Shown here one piece after another: positions 37,169 to 49,368 of a DNA stretch of 64,000 bases. Position 1 is the first letter of the stretch. Each line of letters starts with the position of its first letter. This DNA comes from Adiantum capillus-veneris (Eukaryota; Streptophyta; Polypodiopsida; Polypodiales; Pteridaceae), in the NCBI GenBank assembly GCA_014529385.2, contig CM043956.1:93297221-93361220 (forward strand), given 5' to 3'. The notes under the pieces were generated by a model that did not search any database, had not been told where the DNA came from, and saw only the letters and a list, made by a program, of their open reading frames with translations. Made by a program: the position numbers and the translations under genes.

Positions 37169-37183
37169 AAGAAGGTCACTTAT

Positions 37184-37771
37184 TGCAACCGCACCTTCCT
37201 CAAATCTTGCTACACTAAGTGTTCAAATTTATCCCTTTTTGGACCACATTGTCCTTTTTTGGACCACCAATTTATGTAATTCTACATACCTTCACAAGGT
37301 TTGGCCATGGTGAATATCCTTTTTTGCCCGCATTATCCTTATTTCCCCCGATAAAATCTCTATACCTCACCCACCCACTGCCCTTTAATTTTGGCATAAC
37401 ACCTCACCTGCACCTTCACTTGCAACTATTTTTTGGTATAAAGTACTAGCTTCTCACCAATAAACCCTAACCCTATTTTTGGCATAACACCTCACCCTCC
37501 CCATCACTATCCAAAATTCAACTTAGTCTAGGAACCAAGTGATAATCTCTCACAAATAAATCCCTTGTGCCACTAAAATAACCTTACCCCACCTATAACT
37601 CCATCTGCACCTCACTCCAAAAGAAACCACCTAACTCTAAACACCCAAAACCCCTTTATAAATCCTCACTCTCCTCCTCTCTTCCTTAATCTCTAAATTC
37701 ACCATTGATGAGCTCAAATCTGACCAAAACACATTTGGTGTCCCTTATCTCACCTTAACCCCTCTTGTAAC
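37184..37771. other. C-rich plus-strand spacer, no gene supported
   Basis: Phrases such as 'ttttggcataacacctcacc' recur at about 37390 and 37470. No coding frame is convincing. Confidence 0.35.
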
Positions 37772-38203
37772 TCATCTACACACGCTTACATTATAAACTT
37801 CCACCCCTTTTTCCCCCAACACATAGAGTCGTCTTGCACACTTTTTTGTATTTATTCTTGGCAAAAGGTCAAGGGTGTGATACAAATATTGGCATGCTAA
37901 CATGAAAGCTCCAAACAATAAATCATGTTCTAGTGGCTCATTACAAAAAGATACACAAGGACCAAACGCATGAACGGTGTTGGCCGGATCCACAATATGG
38001 GGCCTTTTCACGTCAAGATGGGGGGGCTTGCAACCATTTTTGTAATAACAACCTACAGTCATCAACCCATCATGCAAGTATATTTTTGCATTCTTTTGGT
38101 ACTTATACTTGAAGAGACATAGCCATGGACAGTTGAGGAGATCATAATCACTCACATCCTTGGGCAGTTTTCCATCTAGACTTAATCTATACTCTTCATG
38201 CAA
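37772..38203 (-). pseudogene. Fragment resembling an OAS-like nucleotidyltransferase C-terminus
   Basis: The 143-residue frame has good coding character and contains KRPHIVDPANTVHAFGP, which resembles the 'pRPhIlDPanPt.N' motif after the catalytic domain in OAS/poly(A)-polymerase-like nucleotidyltransferases. Helical segments follow. No catalytic GS...DxD region was found upstream (38204 onward), so only a C-terminal part is present. The start is uncertain and the family call is tentative. Confidence 0.35.
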
Positions 38204-39420
38204 CTCCTTTGCTACATTAAAAAATTTCTTAAAATAGGGTATGTAACCATCTTATTCTTTCTTGAAATTTAGAAACACTCAACAGCGACATGCGCTTAAC
38301 TTTTTACAACCAAAAGAGATAAGGCTGAGTGAAAGGTAAAGGAAAGGAGAAGACCAGGGGAAAGTTATACACATATTGAGCACATCCATTAAACCTTTTT
38401 ATCTTATACTGAGAAAACAAAATCCTTTACTTTCCCAATTACCTATTCGGTAACAAACTACTCTTTCTGAATAGTAAATGAACATCCAACCAAACAAGAG
38501 AGGAAATAAAATTGACACAACTCATTCCACCAAGAAAATGAGCATCCAAAAGGGTACTCTGAAGTACCAAATCTATCCTTCATAATACCAAATCGGTAAT
38601 GTGAGCCACCAAATGTACAACACTATGTAACATTCCCACAATTTAATGAAATCGTATGTATAGTGCATGTTATTCACTGTATTCTTTTGAAACTTTCAAG
38701 AGACACAAACACTTGTTGCATGTAAGCAACAAATTGCTGCAGCATCGCCTCTTGCAATGCAGTTATCTTTCTCTTCAAGATTTTCCCACCCCGGCTCGGT
38801 TTCACGTTTGATTCACTAAAGATGTCGGGGATAATGGGTTTGCAAGGTGAGTCACGTTAGCACCGAGTTGCTCCTTGTGGAAACAATAAAAGATCAGATA
38901 AGCAAACAACTTGAATATCACTTAGATTACTCAAAATGATATCTTGAAAGCCTCAAGCTACTAATGGATAACCCAAGTGGAAATCAATTACATTGGCCTT
39001 TAACCCAAAAACCTGCCAGAGAGAGCAAAAAATTAACCCTGGCTACACCATGAAAGCTTAGACACTTTAGTATGCCAGCTATTAGAGCTTAAAACTGGTG
39101 CCCATTTGCCTTGGTCAAGAGAAAGAAAGTGAGAGTCAAGTTGGCAAGCTTTTTATCCTACTACATATCTCCCACTTCGCATCCCATGCCTCGTATCTCC
39201 TCTTTCAATGCAAGGCCAAGCCATCCTGCCAAGGTCAAGCCGAGCTCCCTGGCTTTGTACCTTCCTCACGATACATTTATATCCTCCTTCATTCCATCCT
39301 TGAAGCTCCCATTAATGCCAAGAGAGAGTCACCTAGCTTCCCTCGCCATATCCCCGCTTTGTATCCTTCACCTTCGTATCCTCCTTACACACTTTGTTTC
39401 TCTTCTCCCCTTTTTGCTTG

Positions 39421-39465
<45 letters not shown>

Positions 39466-40602
39466 CAATGGAACTCCCCTCCTCTGATTTCTTGCTTCCT
39501 CAATCACACAGGAAAGAGAGTGAGAGTGAGATTCCCCCCTTTGCTTTGCTGAGGAGAGAGAGAGAGAGAGCTCAAAGTTGAGCTCCCCTTCCTTTGTCGA
39601 GGTCAATGAAGCTCAGGCTCTCTCACTCTACCTCGGCAAAGGAAGGGAAGCTCAGATTCAAGCAAGCTCTTTCACTCGACAGCCCTTCTTTTTCTTTGTG
39701 TCCCTCTCACACGTGCTCCACACTATCCCTTGATGCTTCAAATCCCCACTTTTTGATTGTCACAGGTGGTGGACCAGACATCACTAAACACGGTGGGAGT
39801 AATGCCGAACTAGGGCGCCTTGAGCTGTTGAGAATTTTTTGCTTCATCGATGAGTGCAATCAAGCGCCACATGGCCCTCAGCCAGCTCCACATGCATCAC
39901 CCTCCCCCTCTTTCACTACATGAACGCCATGTGTCCCTCTTTTCTCTTCATTTTCACATTATAACCCCTTTTTAAAACTCTATTGGGCGGCCATTGTACC
40001 TTGGGCGACCACTTTTGTGGTGTGAGGCCTCCCTTGGCGGCTTTGTAAGGACATCCAATTTGACATATATATTGGCCAAGGAATTGCCAAACATATTATA
40101 AGGCATCGACGGCTTCTATCTAGAATTAGTCTAAAAAAAACCCAAAGCAACCTTGCCTCTGCCCTATTTGGCATTTCCTTCAATGAACCCATTACAAAGA
40201 GATGAAAATTTGAGACATAAAGCTCATCAAGAACTTAATGTGCTTCTGGTAAGGTCTTCATATTTGACATATACATCAACCCAAGCTTTGCTAAGCAAAA
40301 CACATCTTGTTGCTTCTTACCATCACCATATCAACCATATCAGCATAATCTTGCAATCAATATCTCCTCAAGTATGTTTGTGCTTTCCAAAGCACACCGC
40401 ATTTAACATACTTATCAAACAAAGCATTTTGGAGAACACTCCTGTTGGCTTACATATCGACCATACATTGTTAAGCATATAGTGCATTGTTAATAAAAAG
40501 AAACACAATGCCTCGTTTCTGTCTCTACTGCCATATTGGGCATATCTTGCACTCCTCCTCAAGCACTTGTTGTTCTCTTTAGTGTACCATATTTGACATG
40601 CA
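38204..40602. other. Spacer with (AG)n, no gene supported
   Basis: (AG)n lies at about 39422-39462 and a shorter run at about 39555-39572. Frames at 39098-39923 and 40153-40482 have no motif and span the microsatellites. 'cattcccacaatttaatgaa' near 38632 resembles sequence at 35807, hinting at a shared dispersed repeat. Confidence 0.4.
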
Positions 40603-40988
40603 TGTCATAATAACTAATATCTAATTCTCCTAAATGATTTTCTCATGTTAAATTGATCATTTAATATAGGGAAGTACCAGGGGAGAAAAAGCTAGAATAT
40701 TGGTAAGGCTAGCAAATTGGTCACAGTAACAATCCAAAAGAGGGAAAATAGGGATACAAAGGGAGGCCATCTGCAAAAGAGCAATGTGCATGAATGGTGT
40801 TTCAAAGACCTTAGGGTTTAGCCCATTAAGACTTCCAAAATGCTAAGGTTCCAAAATTCAAAGGTAAAGTCCAAATGGTCAAGCTTGGCAAAATTGGATA
40901 CTTTTGTGAAGACCATAAAGTCTTCACATATCCCTAGATGGGAGGGGGCGAGCCCTAAAGGTAGGGGAAGAGAGAGAAGAGGTGAGAG

Positions 40989-41025
<37 letters not shown>

Positions 41026-42225
41026 AAGGCTTCCCTTTACACAAAGGGCATAGTGGACACATGTCAGGTTCCTAGCCTAGTTGCCCCCAAAGTGTATTCA
41101 AATCCTATGAAATGGCCATAGAGGTGGACCAATGAGAATTAGGCTAGAGTAAATATAGTTTAATTCATTTAAAAACACTTGATAAAATAACCAATATAAG
41201 TTAAGCTCTCTAAAAGACTAATGGACAATCTACCAAGGGGTCCAATGAGCATTCAACAACCCAATGGCTTGCTTGATTCCTATTGGCCAAAAGACTAAGA
41301 GGTCAATGAGAGTTTAATTGAATTATTTAAATACCTAAATCTCTAACTAAAGGAGAAAGAGGGACACTTGTCACAAGGCTCTCCATTTGACGTCTTATTT
41401 ATATTGGCTAAGCTTGGCATGAGACAATGAGAGGCCAACAAGAGGAAATAGCAAGAGGGGTCGACCAAGAGAGAGAGGGGGCTGATTTTTGCAAGGCATT
41501 ATCACACGCACACTCACACAAGCTCATGTGTGAAGTAAAGAAGACTATCTCTTTCTCAAGCTTTAATGGAAAGCTCATCATCTACTCCAAGCTTGTGAGA
41601 AGGGAGGCCTACACCAACAACTCTTATCTTTGTGATGCAAATCCAACCAAGAGCCAAGCTCCAATGCATGCTCATCTCCTCTACCATGATAATTACTAAG
41701 CTACTCTAAGCTATTAAGAGTGATTATGTGAGGAGAAATACTTCTTTCTCGTAAGAATAGTCCTTCTTCCTTTAGATCTACTCTCATACCCCACTAGCTC
41801 TCACCATCTTCGAAGGTGTGTGAGGTCTTGGGTCTAAGACCGTACGTGAGGGAATTGATGTTGTGTTTCTCAAGTGTAAGCTTGGTGCTTGAAGCTTCCA
41901 TCTTGATTGCACCGGCATGTTATTGAAGGAACACAAAGTATTGTATTTTAAAAATGTCTCCCTTGGTGGGGGAACCTATTATACAAAGCCTTTTGGAGGG
42001 GAGACTGGCTCGAAGTACATCCGGTCCTCAATTGTTGTCAATAGCTTAATTTCTCTCTCTTTTTGAAGTATTGTTCATGCCTATCTAACAAGGTGTTATT
42101 CTTTTGTTGCTCTCTCCAACCAAGCACCCTTGCTATGCTCATTAGGAATCTATTCTTAATGAAATTCTCACTATGTCTATGTTATTTTCCGCTACACACA
42201 AGTTACTAGACCATTAAATGTTACA
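40603..42225 (+). repeat. 5' LTR of chromovirus
   Basis: Starts TGTCATAATAA and ends near GTTACA. It aligns along its length with 47754-49363. A (CA)n microsatellite at about 40990-41022 is shared by both LTRs. Small frames within it are not genes. Confidence 0.92.
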
Positions 42226-42240
42226 TCAGAGAACAAGGTT
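42226..42240 (+). other. Primer binding site, probably initiator tRNA-Met type
   Basis: The sequence right after the LTR, 'catcagagaacaagg', resembles the usual plant PBS TGGTATCAGAGC in its ATCAGAG centre, with mismatches. Confidence 0.45.
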
Positions 42241-42631
42241 TTTCTTTTCTTGCTCAAGAAGAGAGGTCCTCAAGCTAACTATAAATGGTTGGTATTATTA
42301 ATTGCAATTGAGTAAATAGAATAGGGATTTCTCAGCCTTATAGTGTGCCTGCTTCATGCAAATAACGGCACATCACCGTCGAGATCTATGGTCTTAATAG
42401 TGGAGTCCTATGGGGCTTGCCTACAACTTAACCACTATTGAGCTATTAGAAGCTTGACAAGAGTTGGTACTGTTTTGGTGGTGAAAGACCCTCTCTTCTA
42501 TTCCTTGCAATTAATGATATTTGAGCCATGGGTAGGAGCTTGAGTGTTTTTCTAAAGGGTTAATAGGAGTATCAACTAGGGCTTGAAGTGCCAAAGTACA
42601 CTTACAATTTTTACACCTAAAATTTGTTAGA

Positions 42632-44020
42632 ATGGTTGACAATAGTAAAGAGAGTGAAATTTATGTTGATAGCTTTGATTTTGCTAATGAGCAGGCTACT
42701 AATGATGCCCCTATGCTTGTAAATTACCTTGTTACCAGGCTTCAACAAGACATGGGCAATTCATCCCTCCAAGGTGAAGTGCAAAGACAGCTACATACTC
42801 ATGGGATTCTCCAAACTCCCCACCAAGAAGAGAGAGTACCTAGGAATCCTCCTTTTGAGACTTCCAAAAGAGGCCTCTCTCCGATAAGGGAAGAAGAAGA
42901 GGATCCGTACAAAGGGCTCAAAAATCTATTACTCGACGACGCATCTCCTTCTCGAAGGAGAACTCAAGTTTCAACAATAGAGTCCCCACTGAAAGAACTA
43001 GAAAGAAGTGAGTCTCCTGCCACCTCAATGGAGATGGCTCCACAAAGACGACAGGTAAAATGCTCTCCAACACCCCCTAAACGGAGAAGACCATCACATA
43101 CTTCTCTACACCATAATTCAAAGAGGGACAAAAGAAACCGAGAGAAGAAGCATCCTCTTCCTCTTTTGAAGAAAGTGATGGTGTAGACAAGGAGGAACAA
43201 GGGAAGAAAAAGACGAGAAAGAGGTCACCCTCTTCTCCATCCTCCTCATGCTCTTCCTCTTCTGAAGGAAGTGATGGTGCAGCTCTTGAACCACCTAAAA
43301 AAAGAGGCCACAGGAAATCCTATGCCACGTGGAAGAGGTTGTCCAAGCTCAAAAAATTTAAAGAGAGACAAAAGAACATCTCTTTCCTTACCTACGATGG
43401 CACCTTTGGTGCTATAGACAAAATATTGGCCTACATCCAACAATTTGATGCTGCGTTTGGAGACGAGGGCTTCACGGAGTCCTCTAAGCTACACCATGTA
43501 GCTATGCATTTTCAAAAGTCTGCCAGGCAATGGTGGTCTAGCCTACAGGCAAACAGTGAAGCTCCACGAACATGGAAAGATTTAAGAGCTTCCATCCTAA
43601 AGCCACCGATGCCAAAGACAAAGTACTCACCAAATGGCGAAGCTTGAAGCTCTCTCCTTACAAATCTATCCACAAATATGTAGACAAGTTTTTGGATTTA
43701 CATCTCAAAGCCACTGTCTTTCAAAAGATGGATTTTGGAGAGCAAAAACAATTTTGTGCGGGTTTAGCTGAAGATATGGCAGAGTATGTCAACTCTGAAA
43801 GGCCACGCACCATATCTGCGGTCATACACCATACCATGGTGGCTTCACAAATCAATTTTCAACAAGGGGCTAAGAGAAATTCTAAATCCATAAAAAACAA
43901 GGACCATAACAAGCCTAAGGGGAAGGACAATGTCCAAAAGTCTCCCAAAGGCAACGCCAACAACAACAAAGCTAAGGAGAAGGGAGTTTGTAAAGGCAAA
44001 AATAAACTCTCGTGAAGATC
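42632..44020 (+). pseudogene. Chromovirus gag (broken)
   Basis: ATG at 42632 opens a Ser/Pro/Arg-rich N-terminal region that stops at 43186. Coding resumes at 43339 with the capsid-like segment (FLTYDGTFGAIDKILAYIQQ, then ARQWWSSLQ) and shifts frame near 43600 to a continuing part (KLSPYKSIHKYVDKFLDLHL) ending in a Lys-rich tail. At least two frameshifts or stops break it. Confidence 0.85.
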
Positions 44021-44420
44021 TAGAGCGTTATCAAAAAGATAATCGTTGTTTCAAGTGCGGGGAGCAAGGCATGCCTATCGTGCTTGCCCCCACAAGAATA
44101 CACATAATGAACCTCCTAGAGCTACCTTGGTCAAAATTCAAGAAGAGGATGCTCATCACAAAGGATCTCCTCTATGACATGCTTGGGGAAAGGTAAGAGA
44201 ACATGATGCTTTTATTCTCTTTGACCCTGGTTGACACTAGTTCTACTCACAATTTCATATCCACCGAGTTGGCCACCACGCTAGGCATCCAAGCCTATGA
44301 GATGGGAGATGTCCTACCTGCTGATGGTTCTTTCAAGGGGCAAGAAGCCTCAATCACTCCGTTAATAGGGAAATTGAGACAAGGAGGATTTCTTTATCTC
44401 TCCTCTCAAGCATGAGGATG
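44021..44420 (+). pseudogene. Chromovirus CCHC knuckle and aspartic protease
   Basis: CFKCGEQG at about 44047 continues one frame over as AYRACPHK, so a one-base deletion has removed the His codon of a CCHC knuckle. About 120 bp later the protease active-site region reads DTSSTHNFIS (normally D-x-G-S/T-THNFIS), with the Gly position changed. Confidence 0.75.
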
Positions 44421-44689
44421 TCATCCTAGGGACACCATGGTTTGATCACATGGCTGCCAGTGTTAAATTCCCTAGGCAAATGTACTTTAGGTTCCATACC
44501 TCTTGTACATAAGCAAGATTTTAATAAGTCAATAAAGAGCTCTATTTTTGTGTACATGATTTTTGTTAAAGATTCTCAAAATGAACCTAATGCTTTAGCA
44601 AAATAAAATACAAATAGTGAAAAGGAATTAGAGTTATCCAATTCCCTCAAGGGGTTTCAAGATGTTTTTATTGACGATATCCCTTGTGA

Positions 44690-45460
44690 ACTACCTCCAA
44701 AATGAGGCAATGATGACCATGCAATTGAACTTCTTCCAGGAAGATCAGCACGCCCTAATATACCTCCTTATAGAGTTTCCCAAGCTCAACAAGAAGAGAT
44801 TATGTGGCAAGTGCATGAGTTAGTTGAGAAGGGCATGGTTAGGCCTAGCTCATCTCCATTTTATTCACCAGTGTTATTAGTGCAAAACAAAGACGACACA
44901 TATCGTATGTGTGTCAACTATAGAGAACTAAATATTATCACTATCAAAAATAGTTTTCCCGTTCCATGGGTAGAATACCTATTTGATAAGCTACAAGGGT
45001 CGACCTACTTTAGTAGGATTGAGACCTAAAACGTGGCTACCATCAAATAAGGATAGTTGATCAAGACATTGTAAATATCGCACTTCGCACTACGTTTGGT
45101 CTTTATGAGTACAATGTCATGCCTTTTGGCTTGACCAATGCACCAACCACATTTAACCGCTTGATGGAGAAGCTATTCAAGCCTCACCAAACCTTTACTG
45201 GAGCATTTTTTGATGATATAATCATCTACTCTAATTCACTTTACGGACGCAAGAAACACCTCCATGTAATATTTCAAGTTTTATGAGAGAATAAACTTTA
45301 TATTAATCGAAAGAAAAGTGAATTTTTCGTACAAGAGATTCAGTATTTAGGTCACATTATCTCTCAAGATGGCATCCAAATGGATCCATCAAAGCTAGAG
45401 GTAATACAAGGATGGCCTAATCCGAGGAATCTACATTAACTAAGAAGCTTTATAGGTATG
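44690..45460 (+). pseudogene. Chromovirus reverse transcriptase
   Basis: Motifs in order: GMVRPSSSPFYSPVLLVQNK, YRMCVNYRELN, a frame change after FSRIE (two extra bases before the K-R-G-Y-H-Q-I motif), LYEYNVMPFGLTNAPTTF, FFDDIIIYS with the catalytic Asp pair, and YLGHIIS. Stops occur near 45027, 45285 and 45437. Confidence 0.9.
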
Positions 45461-45926
45461 TGTGCATACTATAGACGCTTCATAGAAAAACTCTCACAAA
45501 TCGCGGGACCATTACATGACCTAACAAAGAAAAATGTTAGGTATACATGGTTTGCCAAGGAGAGCAATGCTTTTGAAAAGCTTATCTCACAACCTGTGCT
45601 TACACTCTCGGGTCTCTCAAAGCCATTTGAGGTCCAATGCAACGTTTGTGGTGATTGCCTTGGAGCTATTTTTCTCCAAAAAGGGCACGCCGTAGCCTGT
45701 GAAAGTCGAAGGCTCGACCCTGTTGAGCAATCTCTAGGCATATATGAAAAGGAAGCACTATTTATTGGGGAATCATTTCATTCTATGGATGGATCATTTC
45801 ATTCTGCGGAAGGACCAACCTCTCCGACAAGCAAATGAGGTGGCAAATTTCCTTTCACAATTTCAATTTCATATTGCTGACATTGCTGGCAAGCATAATC
45901 AAGTAGCCGATGCACTCTCAAGATGA
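45461..45926 (+). pseudogene. Chromovirus RNase H
   Basis: The connection FIGMCAYYRRFIEKLS is followed by FEVQCNVCGDCLGAIFLQ (first acid of the RNase H core expected at the Asn/Asp position) and ESRRLDPVEQSLGIYEKEA. A frame change near 45740 leads to KHNQVADALSR, the end of the domain. Confidence 0.85.
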
Positions 45927-46720
45927 CCAAGAGTGAATGCAGCTTCCATAGCAACTCAGGATGATCTATATTCTATGATAGATGCGTACGCTATTGATCC
46001 CAATAACAGAGATGTAATTTCAGTCCTTGCACTAGGGAAGAAAGAAGAACCATTTACCCTACAAGATGGTTATCTTCTCTACGGAAATAGACTATGCGTT
46101 ACTAACTCACTAAATGAGAAAGTAATGTATGAATATCATGCTCCTCCTTATGCGGGGCATAGAGGGATTCAGTCTACCCTAAAAGGGATAGAAACATATT
46201 TCTATTGGCCTACCACGAAAGCAAACATACGAGAGTATGTTTTAAAATGTGTGGTATGCCAAAAGACGAAGTTTGATAGAGGGAAAAAACCTGGATTGCT
46301 TCAACCTTTGGCAATCCCTAATTCACCATGGGAGAGCATATCCATGGATTTTATCTTTGGATTGCCTAAGTCTATCCATGGGAATACAGGAATATGGATG
46401 ATAGTAGACAGGTTTAGCAAACAAGCACATTTCATACCTGTCAAAAAGGCTATCAAAGCCTATCAAATGGCAACCCTCTTTATATCACAAATCTTCAAGT
46501 ACCACGGCTTGCCAATGTCCATAGTGTCAGATAGAGATCCTAGAATGACCAGTAATTTTTGGAACGGTCTCTTTGAGAATTTAGGTACAAGGCTAAACTT
46601 CTCTTCGGCCTATCATTCTTAAACGGATGGCCAAAGTGAAATAGCTAACCTAACATTTCTTGATCTACTAAAAGCCTATGTAATAGAAGTAGATCAAAGG
46701 TCCCAATGGGAGAAGTCTTA
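45927..46720 (+). pseudogene. Chromovirus integrase
   Basis: The frame 45933-46622 holds an HHCC zinc site (H-x3-H from APPYAGHRG to CVVCQK) and the DDE core: SMDFIFGLP, VSDRDPRMTSNFW, then a TAA stop, followed in the same frame by TDGQSE with the catalytic Glu. The stop is just before the Glu motif. Decayed sequence continues to 47190. Confidence 0.9.
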
Positions 46721-47199
46721 CCATTGTACAATAACACTGTACATACCTCCACCAGAAAAACACCTTTCGAGGTAATTGAGGGAAGATCCAAAAGTCCCCT
46801 ACTAGGGGAAGATCTTCGCTGCAGATGAGTATAGCCGAGACCTATAAGAATCTTTCCAAAAGATTAAGGATGCTATCTCTATCTCACAATAAAGGCAAAA
46901 GGCTACTGCTAATAAGCACAGAAGAGCTCAAGCCTTTAAACAAAATGATTGGGTCTTGCTTAAATTTCCCAAGGCTCGATTAAGGCACACAACGGGCAAG
47001 AATCCTACGGGACACCAAAAGTACTATGCTAAGTTAGCAAAAAGCTATGGTCCCTTCCACATTTACAGACCAATCAATGAGATGTCCTATCAAATCAAGT
47101 TGCCCAGTCATTGGCTCATACACAAATGCTTTCCATGTGAGCCTACTAAAGCCTTACAAAGTAGAGCCACCTCAAGAACCAACTATTGAAGACCCACCG

Positions 47200-47400
47200 G
47201 AGATCGAGGACCAAGAAGAGATGTTGCAGCCTGAGTTCATTCTCCGACATGAAGACAAGGTATTGAGAGGCGGTAAGATTATCCGACGATATCTTATTAA
47301 GTTTAAGAACTATCCTTTTAAATATGCTAGATGGATGCAAGGCATACAATGAAAGGATAACCTAAACCTTGTCAATGTTTACAATGCTTCCCTAGAGTAA
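47200..47400 (+). pseudogene. Chromodomain of the chromovirus integrase
   Basis: The reading PEFILRHEDKVLRGGKIIRR, followed by YLIKFKNYP and a Trp, matches the chromodomain that chromoviruses carry at the integrase C-terminus to direct insertion to marked chromatin. A TGA follows at about 47350. Confidence 0.75.
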
Positions 47401-47753
47401 GCAAACATAAATATGTTTAAATGAACAAATTTTTTGTCTTATAAGACTCTATTTTTCTTTATTGTGCACAAATGTTAAGAAGTATGCATGCTTAGGATCA
47501 TGTTTGCGGAGACGACGTCTCCCGGACACCAAGTAGAGCTTGTCACTCTACTATGGAAGATTGATAAGACTGACGCACAGACATGCTCGCGGTAGCTAAG
47601 GCTCTCAAGAACCAAATGCATTAATCATCCATTCTAGAATGATGTTGTATGGTAAAATAGGGATCCTCTATCCGCTAGCAAATGGACTAATGGCTAGGCT
47701 TTATCTTCTCTACATCATAGTCAAGGAGGACTATGATTTCAAGAGAGACTTAA

Positions 47754-48137
47754 TGTCATAATAAGTAATATCTAATTCTCTTAAATGGTTTTCTCATGTT
47801 AAACTAATCATCTAATATGGGGAAGTACCAGGGGAGAAAAAGCTAGAATATTGGTAAGGCTAGCAGATTAGTCACAATAGGGATCCAAAGGAAAAAAAAT
47901 AGGGATCTAAAGGGGGCCATCTGCAAAAGAGCAATGTGCATGAATGGTTCTTCAAAGACCTTAGGGTTTAGCCCATTGAGACTTCCAAAATGCTAAGGTT
48001 CCAAAATTCAAAGGTAAAGTCCAAATTGTCAAGGTTGGCAGAATTGGACACTTTTGTGAAGACCATAAAGTCTTCACATATTCCTTGATGGGAGGGGCGA
48101 GCCCTAAAGGTAGGGGAAGAGAGAGAAGAGGTGAGAG

Positions 48138-48172
<35 letters not shown>

Positions 48173-49363
48173 TCAAGGCTTCCCTTTACACAAATGGCAT
48201 ACTGAACACATGTCATGTTTCTAGCCCAGTTGCCCTCAAAGTGTATTCAAATCCTATGTGATGGCCATAGAGGTGGACCAATGAGAATTAGGCTAGAGTA
48301 AATTTAGTTTAATTCATTTAAAATTACTTGATAAAAGAACCAATAGAAATTAAGCTCTCTAAAAGACTATTGAACAGTCTACCAAGGGGTCTAGTGAGCA
48401 TTCAACAGCCCAAAGGCTTGCTTGATTCCTATTCGCGAGAAGACTAAGAGGTCCAATGAGAGTTTAATTGAACTATATAAATACCTAAATCTCTCACTAA
48501 AGGGGCAAGAGAGACACTTGTCACAAGGCTCTCCATTTGACCTCTTATTTCCTATTGGCTAAGTTTGGCATGAGCCAATGAGAGGCCAACAAGGGGAAAT
48601 AGCAAGCAGGGTCGACCAAGAGAGAGAGGGGGACTGATTTTCGCAAGGCATTATTACACACACACACAATCTCATGTGTGAAGTATAGAAGACTATCTCC
48701 TTCTCAAGCTTTAATGGAAAGCTCATCATCTACTGCAAGATTGTGAGAAGGGAGGCCTACCAACAACTCTTGGATTTGTGATGCAAATCCAACCAAGAGC
48801 CAAGATCCAATGCATGTTCATCTCCTCTACTAGGCTAATTACTAAGCTATTCTAAGCTATTAAAGTGATTATGTGAGAAGTACTTCTTTCTCGTAAGAGT
48901 ACTCCTTCTTCCTCTAGATCTATTCTCATACCCCACTAGCTCTCACCATCTTTGAAGGTGTGTAAGGTCTTGGGTCTGAGACCGTGAGGGAATTGATGTT
49001 GTGTTTTTCAAGTTTAAGCTTGGTGCTTGAAGCTTCTGTCTTCATTGCACCGGCAAGTTATTGAAGGAACACAAAGTATTGTATTGTAAAAATGTCTCCC
49101 TTGATGGGGGAAACCTATAATACAAAGCCTTTTGGAGGGGGACCGGCTCCAATTACATCCGGTCCTCAAATGTTGTCAATAGCTTAATCTCTCTCTCTTT
49201 TTGAAGTATTGTTCATGCCTATGTAACGAGGTGTTATGATTTTGTTGCTCTCTCCAACCAAGAACTCTTGCTATGCTCATTAGGAATCTATTCTTAATGA
49301 AATGCTCACCATGTCTATGTTTTTTTCCGCTACACACAAGCTACTAAACCATTAAATGATACA
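47754..49363 (+). repeat. 3' LTR of chromovirus
   Basis: Begins TGTCATAATAAG and ends near GATACA. It differs from the 5' LTR by scattered substitutions and small indels, a moderately old insertion. The (CA)n at about 48140-48172 has an internal 'caaac' variant. Confidence 0.92.
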
Positions 49364-49368
49364 TGCAT

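Larger units (their letters stand above)
40603..49363 (+). mobile_element. Ty3/gypsy chromovirus LTR retrotransposon, complete but decayed
   Basis: Two long terminal repeats of about 1.6 kb flank an internal region with gag, CCHC knuckle, protease, reverse transcriptase, RNase H, integrase and a C-terminal chromodomain, in Ty3/gypsy order. The insertion is flanked by the 5-bp duplication ATGCA (or TGCAT; the ends overlap by one base and cannot be told apart). Numerous stops and frameshifts across gag and pol show the copy is dead. RT and integrase still have catalytic residues in fragments. Confidence 0.95.
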
